DNA from: Eucommia ulmoides
Lineage: Eukaryota; Streptophyta; Magnoliopsida; Garryales; Eucommiaceae
DNA length: 64,000 bases
Assembly (NCBI GenBank): GCA_016647705.1
Contig: CM028327.1
Location: 9,929,726 to 9,993,725 of the forward strand
Direction of reading: 5' to 3'
In this document: positions 23,011-34,495 of the stretch, piece after piece
Numbering within the stretch: the first letter of the stretch is position 1
How the letters are laid out: every line of letters begins with the position of its first letter
Position numbers and translations under genes: made by a program
Notes under the pieces: generated by a model
The model's input: only the letters and a program-made list of their open reading frames with translations
Database searches by the model: none
What the model was told of the DNA's origin: nothing

Positions 23011-26000
23011 ATGTCTACTGATCACGATTTTAAATAAGTAACTATTGATCTCAACAAACCCTTTCGTTTTGAAGGGTTTCATTTTAAAAGATAGAGACAG
23101 AAAATGTTATTTTTTCTTACTATCAAAAAAGTCGCATATGTCTGTACAACCGAAAAACCTCAATTACCTCAAGTTCCTACAGACGCTCAGATTCAAGAAG
23201 TTAAGTCTTGGGAGGAAAATGATTTCCGTTGTAAGAATTTTATTCTTAATGGTATATCTGATGATCTATATGATTATTACTGCTCTAACAAAACTGCAAA
23301 GGAAGTTTGGGATACTCTTTCGAAGAAATATGACACTGAGGAGGCTGGAAGTAAAAAATATGTTGTTAGTCGGTATCTGAAATACCAAATGATCGACGAC
23401 AAATCAGTAGAAGTTCAGTCTCATGAACTTCAGAAAATCGCTCACGAAATAATTGCTGAAGGTGTGTCCCTTAATGAACAATTTCAAGTTGCTGTTTTAA
23501 TTGACAAATTACCCCCTTCTTGGAAAGATTTTAAGAATACTCTGAGGCATAAAACTAAAGAGTTTTCTTTAGAAAGTTTGATCACTCGTCTTCGGATTGA
23601 GGAGGGGACTTGAAAACAAGATCAGAAATATGAAGTGCTTGTTGTTTCTAACAACGCTCACAAAAAATCATCTTACGATATTCTGAAACCTAAAGGAAAA
23701 AATATGAAAAATCAAAATCAGAATCGCAACCACAACAACCAGAACAAAAATGTGCATCAAAACCAGAATAGAAACAAACTCCCTTCAAGAAATAATTCTG
23801 AACAGTTTACTTGTTATAACTGTGGGAAGGCGTGCCATTTGGCTCGGAACTGCCGGCAAAGACGTCGTCCTGTTCCACAGGCGAATCTTACCGAGGACCA
23901 ACTTATAGCTATGATTTCTGAAATCAATATAGTTGGTGGATCCGAAGGGTGGTGGGTAGACACTGGTGCTTCACGCCATGTCTGCTATGATCATACCATG
24001 TTCAAGTCTTATTCTGAAAGTGAAGATAAGAAAGTGTTGTTGGATGATTCCCACTCCACTATTGTTGCCGGTTCTGGTGAAGTAGAATTAAATTTTACCT
24101 CTGGAAAGACAGTCATCCTTAAAGATATTCTGCATATACCAGAGATGAGAAAGAATTTGATTTCGGGCTATCTTCTTAACAAGGCGGGGTTCACTCAAAC
24201 TATTGGGGCTGATTTGTACACCTTAACCAAAAATAATATTTTTGTTGGGAAGGGTTATGCAACTGATGGAATGTTCAAACTGAATGTTGAAATTAATAAA
24301 ACTTCTTCTTCTGCTTACATGTTGTGTTCTTTTAATATTTGGCATACTAGACTTTGCCATGTTAACAAACGCATTATTAAAAACTTAAGCAACTTAGAAC
24401 TAATTCCTAAATTGTCTTTGAATGATTTTGAAAAGTGTGAATTTTGTAGTCAAGCTAAAATTACCAAACCCCCTTATAAATCAGTAATTAGAGAATCTGA
24501 ATCTCTTAACTTGATACATTCTGATATTTGTGAATTTGATGGTGTCTTGACTAGGAATGGTAAACATTATTTTATTACATTCATAGATGATTGTTCTGAT
24601 TTTATTTATGTTTATCTCATGAAAAATAAAAGTGAAGCTTTTGATATATTTAAAATATTTGTGACTGAGATTGAAAATCAATGCAATAAGAAAATTAAGA
24701 GATTACGTAGTAATAGAGGAACAGAATATGATTCTGATATTTTTATTGATTTTTATAATTCTCATGGGATTATTCATGAAAAAACTGCACCGTTTTCTCC
24801 TGAAACGAATGGTAAGGCTGAAAGGAAAAATAGAACTTTTGTTGAATCTGTAGCTGCTATTTTACTTAACTCCGGTGCAGCTTCTTACTAGTGGGGTGAA
24901 ATTTTATTAACGGTTTGCTATGTACTTAATAGAGTTCCCAAATCGAAAAGTAAAATTTCACCTTATGAAGTTTTCAAAAATAAGAAACCAAATTTGTCTT
25001 ATTTTAAAATTTGGGGTTGTTTGGCATATGTTCGAATTTCTAACCCAAAAAGAAGAAAACTTGTCAGTAGAGCTTGTGAATGTATTTTTATTGGTTATGC
25101 GGTAAATAGCAAAACTTATAGATTTTATGATTTGAAAGATAGAGTTATCATTGAATCAAATGATGCTGATTTTTATGAATATAAATTTCCTTTCAAATTG
25201 AAGAATAGTGGGGGCTCGACTTCTAGTAATGAACCTATAATTAGGATTAATGAATCTGATAAGGAATTAGATATTGAACCTAAAAGGAGTAAACGACCTC
25301 GTATTGCTAAGGATTTTGGTTCAGATTTCTATACATATACCTTAGAGGAGGATTCACATACCCTCCAAGAGGCATTGACCTCTGTAGATGCCAATTTATG
25401 GCAAGAGGCTATAGATGATGAGTTGGACTCTCTTGAGTCAAATAGAACTTAGCATTTGGTAGATTTACCTCATGGTTGTAAAACAATAGGATGTAAATGG
25501 ATTCTTAAGAAGAAATTGAATCCCGATGGAACCATTGATAAATATAAGGCTCATCTTGTAGCCAAAGGGTTTAGACAAAGAGAGAATGTAGATTTCTTTG
25601 ATACTTTCTTATCTGTCTCTAGAATTACATCTATTCGTTTACTTTTATCTTTTGCTACAATTCATGATCTTATTGTGCCCCAAATGGATGTTAAAACTGC
25701 TTTTTTGAATGATGAATTAAAAGAAGAGATTTATATGGACCAACCTGAAGGATTTGTTATTCCTGGTCAAGAAAACAAAGTATGCAAATTAGATAAATCT
25801 CTTTATGGTTTGAAACAAGCACCTAAGCAATGGCATGAGAAATTTGATAATTTAGTCATTTCACATGGTTTTAAAGTAAATGAAAGTGACAAATGCATTT
25901 ACTATAAATCTAAAAATGATGTTTGCACTATTATATGTCTTTATGTGGATGACTTGCGTTGATTTTTGGTTCCAATATTCATGTTGTGAATAATGTGAAA

Positions 26001-26894
26001 TCCATGCTATGTGCTAATTTTGATATGAAAGATCTTGGTGAAATTAGTGTAATCCTTGGTATTAAAATAACTAGGTCTAAATAGGGAATTTCTTTGAATC
26101 AATCTCATTATATAGAGAAGATTCTAAAGAAATACAATTATTTTTATTGTAAACCAGCATGTACTCCTTATGACCCTAGTATGAAGTTGTTCAAGAACAC
26201 CGGTGACGGTGTTAGATAATCTGAGTATGCGAGCATTATAGACAGTCTTCGATATGCCACTGATTGCACTAGGCCCGAGATAGCGTATGCTGTGGGATTA
26301 CTATGTAGGTTTACAAGCAGATCTAGTATTAAGCATTGGCATGCTATTTATAGGATTATAAGATACCTAAAGAGAACTATGAACCTTGGATTACATTATC
26401 AGAAGTTTTCCGCTGTTCTGGAAGGATATAGCGATACTGATTGGAACACCCTTTCAGATGACTCCAAGGCAACTAGCGGATATATATTTAGTATAGCTGA
26501 TGGAGCTATTTCTTGGAAATCTAAGAAACAGATTATTTTGGCTCAATCTACTATGGAGTCTGAGATGATTGCACTATCTTCGGCTAGCGATGAAGCAGGA
26601 TGGTTAAGGAGCCTGCTTTCTAATACCCCTTTATGGGAGAGACCGATTCCAGTTGTCTTGATCCATTGTGATAGTACCGCGGCTATTGCAAAGATACAGA
26701 ACCGATATTATAACGGAAAAAAGCAACAAATACGTCGCAAACACAGTACTATTAGGGAGTATATCTCTACAGGGGCTGTGAGAGTGGATCATGTACGGTC
26801 TGATGATAACTTAGCCGATCCTTTGACGAAAGGATTAGCTCAAAAAAAGGTTTACAAAACCTCGAAAGGAATGGGACTCAAGCCCATAGATTGA
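23011..26894 (+). pseudogene. Copia-3 gag-pol polyprotein, disabled by stops and a frameshift
   Basis: ATG at 23011 opens gag. FEGFHFKR..QKMLFFL is the usual start, and the region to about 23610 is a UBN2-type capsid (VWDTLSKKYDTEEAGSKKY, VSRYLKYQMIDDKSV). A zinc knuckle C-Y-N-C-G-K-A-C-H-L-A-R-N-C sits at 23815-23855. Protease: WWVDTGASRHVC (D-T-G, about 23950). Integrase: LCHVNKRII, FCSQAKITKPP, LIHSDICEFDG, FITFIDDCSDFIYVYLM, APFSPETNGKAERKNRT. RT: GCKWILKKKLNPDGTIDKYKA, PQMDVKTAFLN, YVDD near 25945. RNase H ends DDNLADPLTKGLAQ. Lesions seen: TAA 23035, TAG 23092, TGA 23611, TAG 24889, TAG 25450 (Trp position), frameshift near 25960, TAG 26082, TAA 26217. It is unusually well preserved otherwise. 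Confidence 0.95.
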
Positions 26895-27456
26895 CGAGTC
26901 ACTTGTGAGGGAAACCCAACCTATAGACTGGAGATCCCAAGAAATAAGTTCAAAGGGTAATAACAACTCATGAAGTGATATGAGAAAAATCATGCTATAA
27001 TAATAATTTTGAGTTCTATTTCATAAATGTGCTGTTTGAAACATGATATCTTGAAACGATAGAAGGTTGAGTTTTTTTTATTAACTCTTAATGAGATCTA
27101 TACTCTATTTGGAGTGGAGTACCTAGCTACAAGAGTACTCTTGATAGATTCACCTATGTGAATGTGGAAGTGTGGCCGCTTCCTATGGAATTTTGGGCAA
27201 AATTCTCTAGAGAATTCACTATACTAGGATACACGTGCATGGCCGTAAAGCACGGGCTTTTGGACTACACCCTGATAGGGTTGTGTGTATGATGTTGTTA
27301 GAGATAGAGTTCAAAACTACGAGTTACTCTAATATAATCTAAAGCATCTTCACTATATAAATGTTCAAGTCGATAGACACCTTTTCTTATGCACAATCTT
27401 ATATTGAATTATACTGCTCGATAAAAAAATTATTTTTAAAAATTCAAGTAGGGGAT

Positions 27457-28382
27457 TGTTGAAACAAATGAATTTTAAATTATTATCTAGTATAGAAAGT
27501 GTCAAATATGCAATTTTCTCTAGTCCTTCTATCCCACATTAGTTGGGAGATGAGGAATTGATGAGAATATCTAGGGGTATGTGAGACACTTAGGGTGTAC
27601 CCTAAGGGGTACCTATATTTTGTGGAGGGGAGAGGAGCTATATCCCTACCGGTTTACCACGCGTGCGCGCCGCCGCCGTCCCGCCAGCCATGCCTTGTCG
27701 AGTCGAGTCGTGCGTGTGATGAGGTGGCACTTATTTACTTTTTAGAAAAAATTTATTTAAAAATATTTTTTTTAAAAAAAAAAAAAAAAAACAGTTTAAT
27801 TAAAAAAAACGTTTTAATAAAAACGTTTTTTTTTTTTTAACCGTTTAATAAAATGAAACATTTAAAATATATATATATATAAATAACGTTTAAGAATTAA
27901 TTATTTGAGCGTTTAAGAAATAATAACGTTTAAGAATTAATTATTTTTTATTTTTCAGTTTCAAGAATTTTTTCCAAACGTTCAGATTTTTCCCCCTATA
28001 AATACTGGCTTCTTCCACAGTTTTAAGATATACAGAATTAGTCTTCAGCCTTTTTCTTGATTTGAAACAGCAAAATACAGAATTGCTTTCAGTCTTCTTC
28101 TTCATCTGAAATAATTTTATTTCTTTTAACTTCGATTTCCGAACAGTTTGTTTGTTTGTTCAAACAGTGAGTGGGTGTTTAGTATTCAGGCCTTCTGTTG
28201 TACAAAGAATGTCCTAGACAGAGGTGATTCTGGGTTGTTTTATCCTGGGGATGACGGAGCTGTTACACTGCTTGAACGTTCTTAGGCAGAGCCGCGAAAC
28301 GTCTTAAAGAGAGCGACCTAATCCGCGACTCATCCTAAGAAATTTTGATAAACTTGTTCATTATTTATTTTCTGCTTCAACA
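27457..28382 (+). repeat. Copia-3 3' LTR
   Basis: 926 bp, TGTTGAAAC...TTCAACA, followed by the target duplication AATCG. Longer than the 5' LTR mainly through a long A-run/T-run insertion near 27758-27840 and (AT)n at about 27870-27882. Confidence 0.95.
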
Positions 28383-28387
28383 AATCG

Positions 28388-28656
28388 TTAAAAGCATGTC
28401 ATTCATTGTAAATATATTGAATCCTCCATTCCTTGCCATACGATAATGTCAAACTTGCCTCACATCACATGAATTTTTATTTTTTTTTAATGTTCAGTTC
28501 TAATTACAGTTTCAAAATTTTTATATATGCTTCCAGTGCCAGCCAAATTCTAATTACACGTCCTTAAAATAGGATATAATGACACATTGACAATATATAT
28601 ATCTATATAAACATTTTTTTTTTTATTAAAAAAAGAGAAAATTAAAGGGAATTTTA
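28388..28656. other. Unclassified AT-rich DNA right of Copia-3
   Basis: Continues the sequence interrupted at 22085. No motif or gene recognised. Confidence 0.4.
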
Positions 28657-28765
28657 TTATTTAGTCCTTTGTAGAATAGTTGTTTAGGATTCAAACCTGT
28701 AGACCACATTTCTTCATCCACAAATTGTTTAGAAAAAAGTCTTTGTATTTTGCCCACTCTATTCA

Positions 28766-29760
28766 GCAATATTTACGTTAACGCATTTTTCATATTTTTT
28801 TTTGTATTTCACGTTGCCACACATTTCCTCATCTGTTTGTGTACGTTTAATGTTAACGCATTTTTTGCCATCGAGTTGTGGGTTCTAATGTTAACGTATT
28901 TTGTTTTTGGAGAGTTTTGTATGTTAACATATTTTTTACTTAAATATTTACGTTAACGTCTTATTACATACTTTATCTTGTGCGCATTAACGTTAACTAC
29001 TATATGTGGGTATTTTGTCATTTTGAGATGAATGTATGTTTAGGTTGAATTTGCGTAAACGTTAATACACATTTTTTCTGAAAGTCTCATGTATTAACGT
29101 TAACGCATTCATATTGTCTAGAAACTCATATTAACGTTAACGCATTCATGTTGTCTAGAAACTCATATGTATGAAAATAAAAAACAAGCGCTGAAGTTAA
29201 CGTTAATGTACATGTTTTTGTGGGTTTTTTTATGTTAACGTTAATGCATTCATGTTGTTTGGAAAAATCATATGTGAGAAATGAAAAACAAAACACTAAC
29301 GTTAACATTAAATACATATGTTTTTGGGGGCTCGTCCGTGTTAACGTTAACACGTCAAGCATTGGAAAAGCATGTGCGCAAAAATTAAAAATTGGTGTGC
29401 ATTAACGTCAACGTATTTTTTAACCATCGGACTGTGATTTTTATCGTTAATGTATTTAGTTTTTTTTGCTTGCATATTTAACGTATTTTGTTTGAATATT
29501 TATATTAACGTCATAATCCATACTGTTGTTTGGATGTGCGTTAACATTAATAAATATTTTTTTTTACTTCTCTGTATTAAATGTCAAAGCATTTTAGTTT
29601 GCGTTAACGTTAATACACATTTTTCTGGGATCTCCTGTATTAACATTAACGTATTCATGTTGTCTAGAACCCATCTGTGATAAATCAAAAAGCAAAAATA
29701 ATGACGTTAACGTTAAATACACATTTTTTGGAGTCTCGTCTGTGTTAACGTTAACACATT
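28766..29760. repeat. Cluster of ~21 CGTTAACG-type palindromic motifs
   Basis: Words of the form (A)CGTTAACG or TTAACGTTAA occur about every 45-50 bp, e.g. at 28771, 28851, 28889, 28950, 28985, 29092, 29130, 29193, 29233, 29298, 29339, 29603, 29703 and 29745. They are often followed by 'CATTCATGTTGTCTAGAA' and by ACACATTTTT. The spurious frames here read asparagine-valine (NVN) repeats because of the motif. Such spaced short motifs near one end of a DNA transposon are commonly transposase-binding subterminal repeats; that role is inferred. Confidence 0.8.
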
Positions 29761-29815
29761 TATGTTATCCTAGAAAAAATATATGTACAAAAATCACAAA
29801 AACACTACCATTAAT

Positions 29816-30360
29816 TAGGGATGGTCATGGGCTCGGAGGCCCGATCGGCCCGCCCAACCTGGCCCTATTTTTTTAGGGCTTGGGCATGGTGTTTGAGCCC
29901 ATGGGCCGGGCTAGGGCCTAAAGACTAAGGCCCATTCATTTTTAGGGCCGGGTTAGGGCTTGATCATTTTTGTTTAGGGTCGGCCCGGCCCGGCCCGGCC
30001 AGAACTTTTTTAAAATATAGAAAATATATATTTTATATATATTCCATAGAGAAAGAGTTTAGGGGTCATTTTGTAATTTTCAATTTCAGCTAGATAATTT
30101 AACAAACCCTAATTTCATTTCTTTCCATAGAGAGAGAGTTGATGGGCCATTTTGTAATTTTAGTATTTAGTTTTTAAATTTAAAAAAAAAAAAATTATAG
30201 GGCCGGACCTGGGCTTAATTTTTTTTTGTAGGGTCGGGTTTGGGCATGAAATTAAGGCCCGATCATAGGGTCAGGCCGAATTAGGACCTAACATTTTTGT
30301 GTAATATCCTAGTCAAAATCTGGCTCGAACCCGGCCTGGCCCGGCCCATGACCATCCCTA
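29816..30360. mobile_element. GGGCC-rich hAT-type MITE nested in the Pack element
   Basis: Near-perfect terminal inverted repeats TAGGGATGGTCATGGGC (left) and GCCCATGACCATCCCTA (right), 545 bp apart end to end. Flanks are CCATTAAT (29808-29815) and CCGTTAAC (30361-30368), an 8-bp duplication with two changes, typical of hAT elements. The duplicated target is itself one of the GTTAAC motifs. Interior has many GGCCCGG/GGGCCGGG words; no coding. Confidence 0.9.
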
Positions 30361-30954
30361 CCGTTAACATTAGAAAATGAACACTCCATCCACCTCTACC
30401 ACCATCGAGCAAAATCAAACTATATTTCAATATAATAAAAAAAAAAAACATTGAACAAACAAGTACGACAAAAAAACTGAAAATCGCAAAAATCCAGATC
30501 TCTATCATGAACAAGAAAGAGGGAAATCATAGATAGAGAGAGAAATGCAGATCCACAAATTTCCCTAATTTGAACTATTGTGAGACTCCGCAACTAAATT
30601 TCCATCAAGAATGCGAAATGCAGATCCACAAATTTGAAGAGAAAATCACAAAATACATGAAAATTATAAGAATCAGGCAAGGAAAACTGATGAACCACAA
30701 ACCACAAGTAAATTAAACAGAGGATGAGAGAGAAATTGCCGAGCTTACTGTTCATGTCGCCGTCGTGGAGGGGCACGAATTTGAGTTTCAGATTTGGAAA
30801 CTCATATCTAAAGGGATAGAGGGATAAAGAGAAAGAGAATCCCTTCAGAAAAAAACTAGAAAAATTAGATCTGAAAATCCAAAAATGAGAAAGAGAGAGA
30901 TGTCGAGGCACTAGACGATGGTTAGTTCACACAACGACGAGGCAAATCGACTGA

Positions 30955-31224
30955 ATGAAGGTTTCCGGGCTTAAGTGGCTCAGATGTTCGGTACAGAACT
31001 ACGATTCGGGCCGAATTGGTCGCGAATCTGGAGTTGTCAGACCGTATTCGTTGAACGGCAGTGCTGAGATTGAGGAAGAAAAGCCTTACGCTGAGTTCTG
31101 GATGGGGACTCACGAGTCTGGTCCGTTGTTCCTAGCCATCTAAGGCGTCAAGAACGGGTCGGCCATTGGTGAGGAGAATGGGGATTTCAATTTGAAGTCT
31201 TGAATTGAGCGAAATCCGAGTGTG
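30955..31224 (+). pseudogene. Captured fragment of mannose-6-phosphate isomerase (PMI/MAN-A type)
   Basis: The intact enzyme interconverts mannose-6-phosphate and fructose-6-phosphate for GDP-mannose and ascorbate synthesis. The fragment reads LKWLRCSVQNYDSGRIGRES, then EEEKPYAEFWMGTHESGP, which is the conserved N-terminal zinc-enzyme signature region, then NGSAIGEENGDFNLKS and IERNP. A TAA at 31141-31143 and a TGA at 31201-31203 (in place of a Trp expected before IERNP) break it, and similarity ends about 31224. Only ~85 of roughly 400+ residues are present and no intron is seen. It lies inside the left Pack element, so it is read as a transduplicated host fragment. Recognition is from memory; a BLASTX would settle it. 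Confidence 0.8.
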
Positions 31225-31459
31225 CATTTAAGAAGGTTTTATAGAGAGAGTGGACGTTGGTAAGGTTTAGAGAGAGAATGAGGATTGTGAATAAGAAATA
31301 AAAGAGGGATAGTTAACATAAATGTGAGAGGGGAGTATATATGTCTTTTCACGTTCTATTTTGTCTACCCAAAGACTAAAAACTTAATTGAATTCCGAAT
31401 GCTAAGTGAACAGTTTAAAAAGGTCTAAATGCTACGTGGTCTAAATAGGGACTAAATAA

Positions 31460-31999
31460 TTAAAAAGTCAAAATTAAATTATTTTTTAATCAAAATAAAA
31501 GTATTTATTTATTTATAATATTTATCAATTTTAGAATTTAGATTAAAATGAAACATATCTAGCAGCCGAAAATACAAAAACTCAACCAAGGCTTACAATG
31601 TGTTCCAATCGTGGCTCGTGCCGGTCGATTTGAGATTTGACGGTTCAAGCACAGTCTCAGATCGGCTTTACCTATTTCTATCTGATTCGTGTTCATCAAT
31701 TTCTCTCGTTGGTCGTCTGATTTTCGATATTTCTCGATCGGGTAAGCAACTGCCATTCAATTTTTTCTTCATCGTTGTTCAATTCGCACGCAATCACTCG
31801 ATCGATTGAAGATTTTGTGTTCATTCTTTCCTTCATATTTAGTCGATTTTGCTAGTTTAAGAAAACCCTAATTCGATTTTGCCGTTAATTAGATGAATCA
31901 TGTTGTCGTTATGAATCTCCAGATCGTTCGATGCCATGGAATTTAGCTTTTGGTCGTTGAATTGAGTATTTGAATCCATTAGCTGAATTGCAATTTGTG
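31460..31999 (+). promoter_or_regulatory. Promoter/5' UTR region of the DnaJ gene with a probable 5' UTR intron
   Basis: AT-rich to about 31560, then a pyrimidine-rich 5' leader. A donor-like CGATCGGGTAAGCAACT at about 31735-31751 and an acceptor-like ATGAATCTCCAG ending near 31921 suggest one 5' UTR intron. No clear TATA box was identified. The Pack element end at 31459 sits about 540 bp upstream of the start codon. Confidence 0.45.
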
Positions 32000-33055
32000 A
32001 TGGATGGTAATAAGGATGAGGCGTTTAGATGCATCAATATTGCCAAAGAGGCAATCGCATCTGGTAATAAGCAACGAGCGCTCAAATTCATCGGGATTGC
32101 TCGTCGCCTCAACCAGAATTTGTCGGTGGATGATCTTTTATCGGCCTGTGAAAACCTAGATTCATCATCCGCTGGTCCATCAACCGTTGAAAACCATGAT
32201 AATTGTGCTCAGAACAAACTCCACCAGGCAAAATCTGAAGAAATTGCAAACGGGGAACCCAGTTATACCGAAGAACATGTTCAATTGATCAGGCAAATCA
32301 AGAGAAATAAGGATTACTATTCAATTCTCGGTGTGGAAAAGAGCTGTTCTGTTGAGGAGATAAGAAAAGCCTATAGGAAATTGTCATTGAAAGTTCATCC
32401 CGATAAGAACAAGGCACCGGGCTCTGAAGAGGCCTTCAAGATAGTTTCAAAGGCATTCAAGTGCTTGAGCGATGATGATTCAAGGAGGCAATACGATCAA
32501 ACGGGTCTGGTAGATGAATTCGAGTATAACCAGCAGCATAACGTCAGAAGGAGAAGAAGAAGAACCGGGCATGACTTGTTTGATGACGAATTTGACCCTG
32601 ATGAGATATTCAGGGCATTCTTTGGTCAATCTTCTGACATGTTTCGAACTGCCCATGTTTACAGAACAAGAGCAACAGGCGCTCAACGCAGAGATGATCA
32701 TGGTGGAAATGGACCCAATTTGATGGTTCTTCTTCAGCTATTACCCTTTTTGATAATCATATTGCTTGCTTATTTACCTTTTTCCGAGCCTGAATATTCT
32801 TTGCAGAAGAACTATTCTTATCAATATAGCAAGACCACCGAGAAATATGGGGTGGAGTATTTTGTGAAATCGCCTGAATTTGATCAGAGCCACCCGTTGG
32901 AGAGTCAGGCTAGGGTTAATATTGAGAACAATGTGATTCGAGACTACAAAAATATGTTGGGGCGCTATTGCCATATTGAACTCCAAAGGCGTCAATGGAG
33001 CCGAAATTTGCCTACTCCTCACTGTGATAGGCTAAAAGGCTTTGCAATGGCATGA
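32000..33055 (+). CDS. ER-membrane DnaJ co-chaperone with DUF1977 (DNAJB12/B14 type)
   Basis: 351 residues in one exon. The chosen start is ATG 32000 ([19 protein letters not shown]), matching the conserved start of plant members; an in-frame ATG ten codons upstream (31970) lacks family similarity. Residues 1-40 form the N-terminal helix-rich segment (ARRLNQNL). The J domain is about 105-168 ([11 protein letters not shown] at 133-135, [13 protein letters not shown]). A basic RRRRRR patch is at 183-188 and an acidic [11 protein letters not shown] at 194-204. One hydrophobic span lies at about 241-261 ([21 protein letters not shown]), followed by a DUF1977 domain (about 262-345) with EYFVKSPEF and [10 protein letters not shown]. 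The family recruits Hsp70 through HPD to the cytosolic face of the ER for membrane-protein quality control. All key motifs are intact. It is flanked by two inverted Pack-type elements. Confidence 0.93.
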   Translation: MDGNKDEAFRCINIAKEAIASGNKQRALKFIGIARRLNQNLSVDDLLSACENLDSSSAGPSTVENHDNCAQNKLHQAKSEEIANGEPSYTEEHVQLIRQIKRNKDYYSILGVEKSCSVEEIRKAYRKLSLKVHPDKNKAPGSEEAFKIVSKAFKCLSDDDSRRQYDQTGLVDEFEYNQQHNVRRRRRRTGHDLFDDEFDPDEIFRAFFGQSSDMFRTAHVYRTRATGAQRRDDHGGNGPNLMVLLQLLPFLIIILLAYLPFSEPEYSLQKNYSYQYSKTTEKYGVEYFVKSPEFDQSHPLESQARVNIENNVIRDYKNMLGRYCHIELQRRQWSRNLPTPHCDRLKGFAMA

Positions 33056-33384
33056 AAGGTCAGCCCCTAATCTTTCTCTATGGTGTATAATTTATTGAAA
33101 TGCTTTGCCTTTCGACTACTGTTGATCGTTTTACCTATATTATGCCTTGTGTTTGTGTTTTTTCTTTTTTTTTTTTACTTTCGGTGCGATTACTAAATAG
33201 GGTTCCTTGATGTACTTTAGTCAAGTGATCTTTTTATTTTTTTTTGTGGTTTTAATACATCTTGTGGTAAAAAGATTAAATGGTTTTATGTTAAATATAT
33301 CATATAGGGTGATTTGTGTAGTTCTGATGAGTTGTGACCGTATGATACCATTTAAAGAAATTCTACGAATCTGCGATGGGTTTC
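33056..33384 (+). other. Downstream region of the DnaJ gene
   Basis: The stop codon is followed at once by AAAG|GTCAGCC, a possible splice donor. An acceptor-like TTATTCAG at about 34549-34556 could begin a 3' UTR exon (GTGGATTCGGCTGTGATC...), which would make 33060-34556 a 3' UTR intron containing the LINE piece and GA minisatellite. Otherwise this is simple 3' flank. Only the motifs are seen. Confidence 0.3.
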
Positions 33385-33735
33385 TATAGTTCAGACTTCA
33401 GAATGTTGGGCGGTAAACAAGAAGTATGTTCAAAAGGTAGGGGTAGCATAGATGAAGATGTTAAGGTGGATGAGTAATAAGATTAGGATGGATGAAATTA
33501 GGAATTGGATTATTAGGGAGATGTTAAGAATAACACCCATTGAAGGTAAATTGAGAAAAAATCGTGTACAGTGTTCTGTACACGTGTATGGAAGACCTGA
33601 GGACGCACCGATGCATAAATGTGATTTAATTCAAGTGGAAAGTGTTACAAGGGGGAAAAGTGAACTTTAGAACGTGGGATGAGGTAATTAGGATGATCTG
33701 TATGACACAAAATGATTCATGCAGTTGACCCTACT
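33385..33735 (+). pseudogene. 3' fragment of an RTE-type LINE ORF2
   Basis: Reading frame pieces QTSECWAVNKKYVQKVG, MKMLRWMSNKIRMDEIRN, EMLRITPIEGKLRKNR, VYGRPEDAPMHKCDLIQVES and TWDEVIRMICMTQND match the conserved tail of plant non-LTR (RTE-like) polymerases, downstream of the RT domain. Frame breaks at about 33455 and 33575. No RT core is present. The fragment is probably a 5'-truncated insertion. Confidence 0.75.
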
Positions 33736-34160
33736 CTGGGCTTGGACCAACCTGGCTCGATTCAACCTCGGGCTTTGGGTCTGGAGAAGCCTGGGTATTT
33801 GGAGAGGCCTAGGGAAGAAGACTTCTCAAAACCCAACTCGGATACCATAACTCTTTCCCAGAGTTATACCTAGCCATATCGGTATTCTGCTTTTTGTCAA
33901 TCGCTCCACGTTCAAGTGAAGATAGGAGTTAAATCTCACAACCTATGTATCAAACTTCCTAAATTAGCATTATTTTGTAAAAGTTACTTCACAACTAAAT
34001 AAACTGTTTTAGATTGGAACCTCTTTAGAACAGAGATACACCATTTGTAGTGTGTTCAGAATGGAGAATTTTGGGACTATATCGGATAACATGTTTTGTA
34101 TCCTTGATTTCTCTTATATTTACAGGAATATAAGCGTTGATTTTCTCATTTCATCTTTAT
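33736..34160. other. Non-coding DNA
   Basis: Probable 3' tail of the LINE copy followed by sequence of unknown origin (GGCTTTGGGTCTGGAGAAGC). No gene seen. Confidence 0.4.
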
Positions 34161-34495
34161 TGAGAGAGAGAGAGGGGGGGGGGGGGGGGGAGACTGTATG
34201 CAAGTATGTATAGAGAGAGAACGAAACAGAGAGACTGCGTATGCATGTATAGAGAGAGAGAGAGAGAGAGAATATGCATAGAGAGAGAAAGACAGAGAGG
34301 GAGACTGCCTATGTATGTATATATAGAGACAAACAGAGAGACTGCGTATGCAAATATGTATATAGGGAGAGAGAAACAGAGAGACTGAGTATGCATGTAT
34401 ATACAGAGAGGGGGGGATCTGCATATGCATGTGTATGTATAGAGAGAGAGGGCGTATGCAAGTATGTAGAGAGAGAGATTGCTTATTCAAGTACG
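34161..34495. repeat. GA-rich minisatellite with a G run
   Basis: (GA)n leads into about 20 G (34174-34190), then about seven units of 30-60 bp built on 'GAGACTGCGTATGCATGTATA' plus GAGAGA. Six-frame translations give long arginine/glutamate or serine/leucine frames that are artefacts of the repeat. Confidence 0.85.

Larger units (their letters stand above)
22086..28382 (+). mobile_element. Copia-3: plus-strand Ty1-copia retrotransposon with both LTRs
   Basis: LTRs at 22086-22983 and 27457-28382 start TGTTGAAACAAATGAATTTT. The 3' LTR ends TTCAACA, a perfect inverted match to TGTTGAA. The 5-bp duplication AATCG flanks the element (22081-22085 and 28383-28387). A polypurine AAGTAGGGGAT precedes the 3' LTR. 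The coding region (23011-26894) is one long frame with several stops. I do not see the common initiator-Met primer site after the 5' LTR, so the primer is unknown. Confidence 0.95.
28657..31459 (-). mobile_element. Pack-type TIR element, left copy (carries a PMI-like fragment)
   Basis: The ends are inverted: TTATTTAGTCC at 28657 and GGACTAAATAA ending at 31459, with weaker inverted similarity further in (AGACCAC, AGTCTTTG). No transposase is visible. Inside are a cluster of CGTTAACG-type motifs (28766-29760), a nested GGGCC-rich MITE (29816-30360), and a fragment resembling mannose-6-phosphate isomerase (30955-31224). Sequence at 30720-30790 and 31230-31459 matches, in reverse complement, 36500-36560 and 35881-36110 of the right copy. 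Acquisition of unrelated host fragments by a TIR element is the Pack-MULE pattern, but no clear 9-bp duplication was found, so the superfamily is open. Confidence 0.65.
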
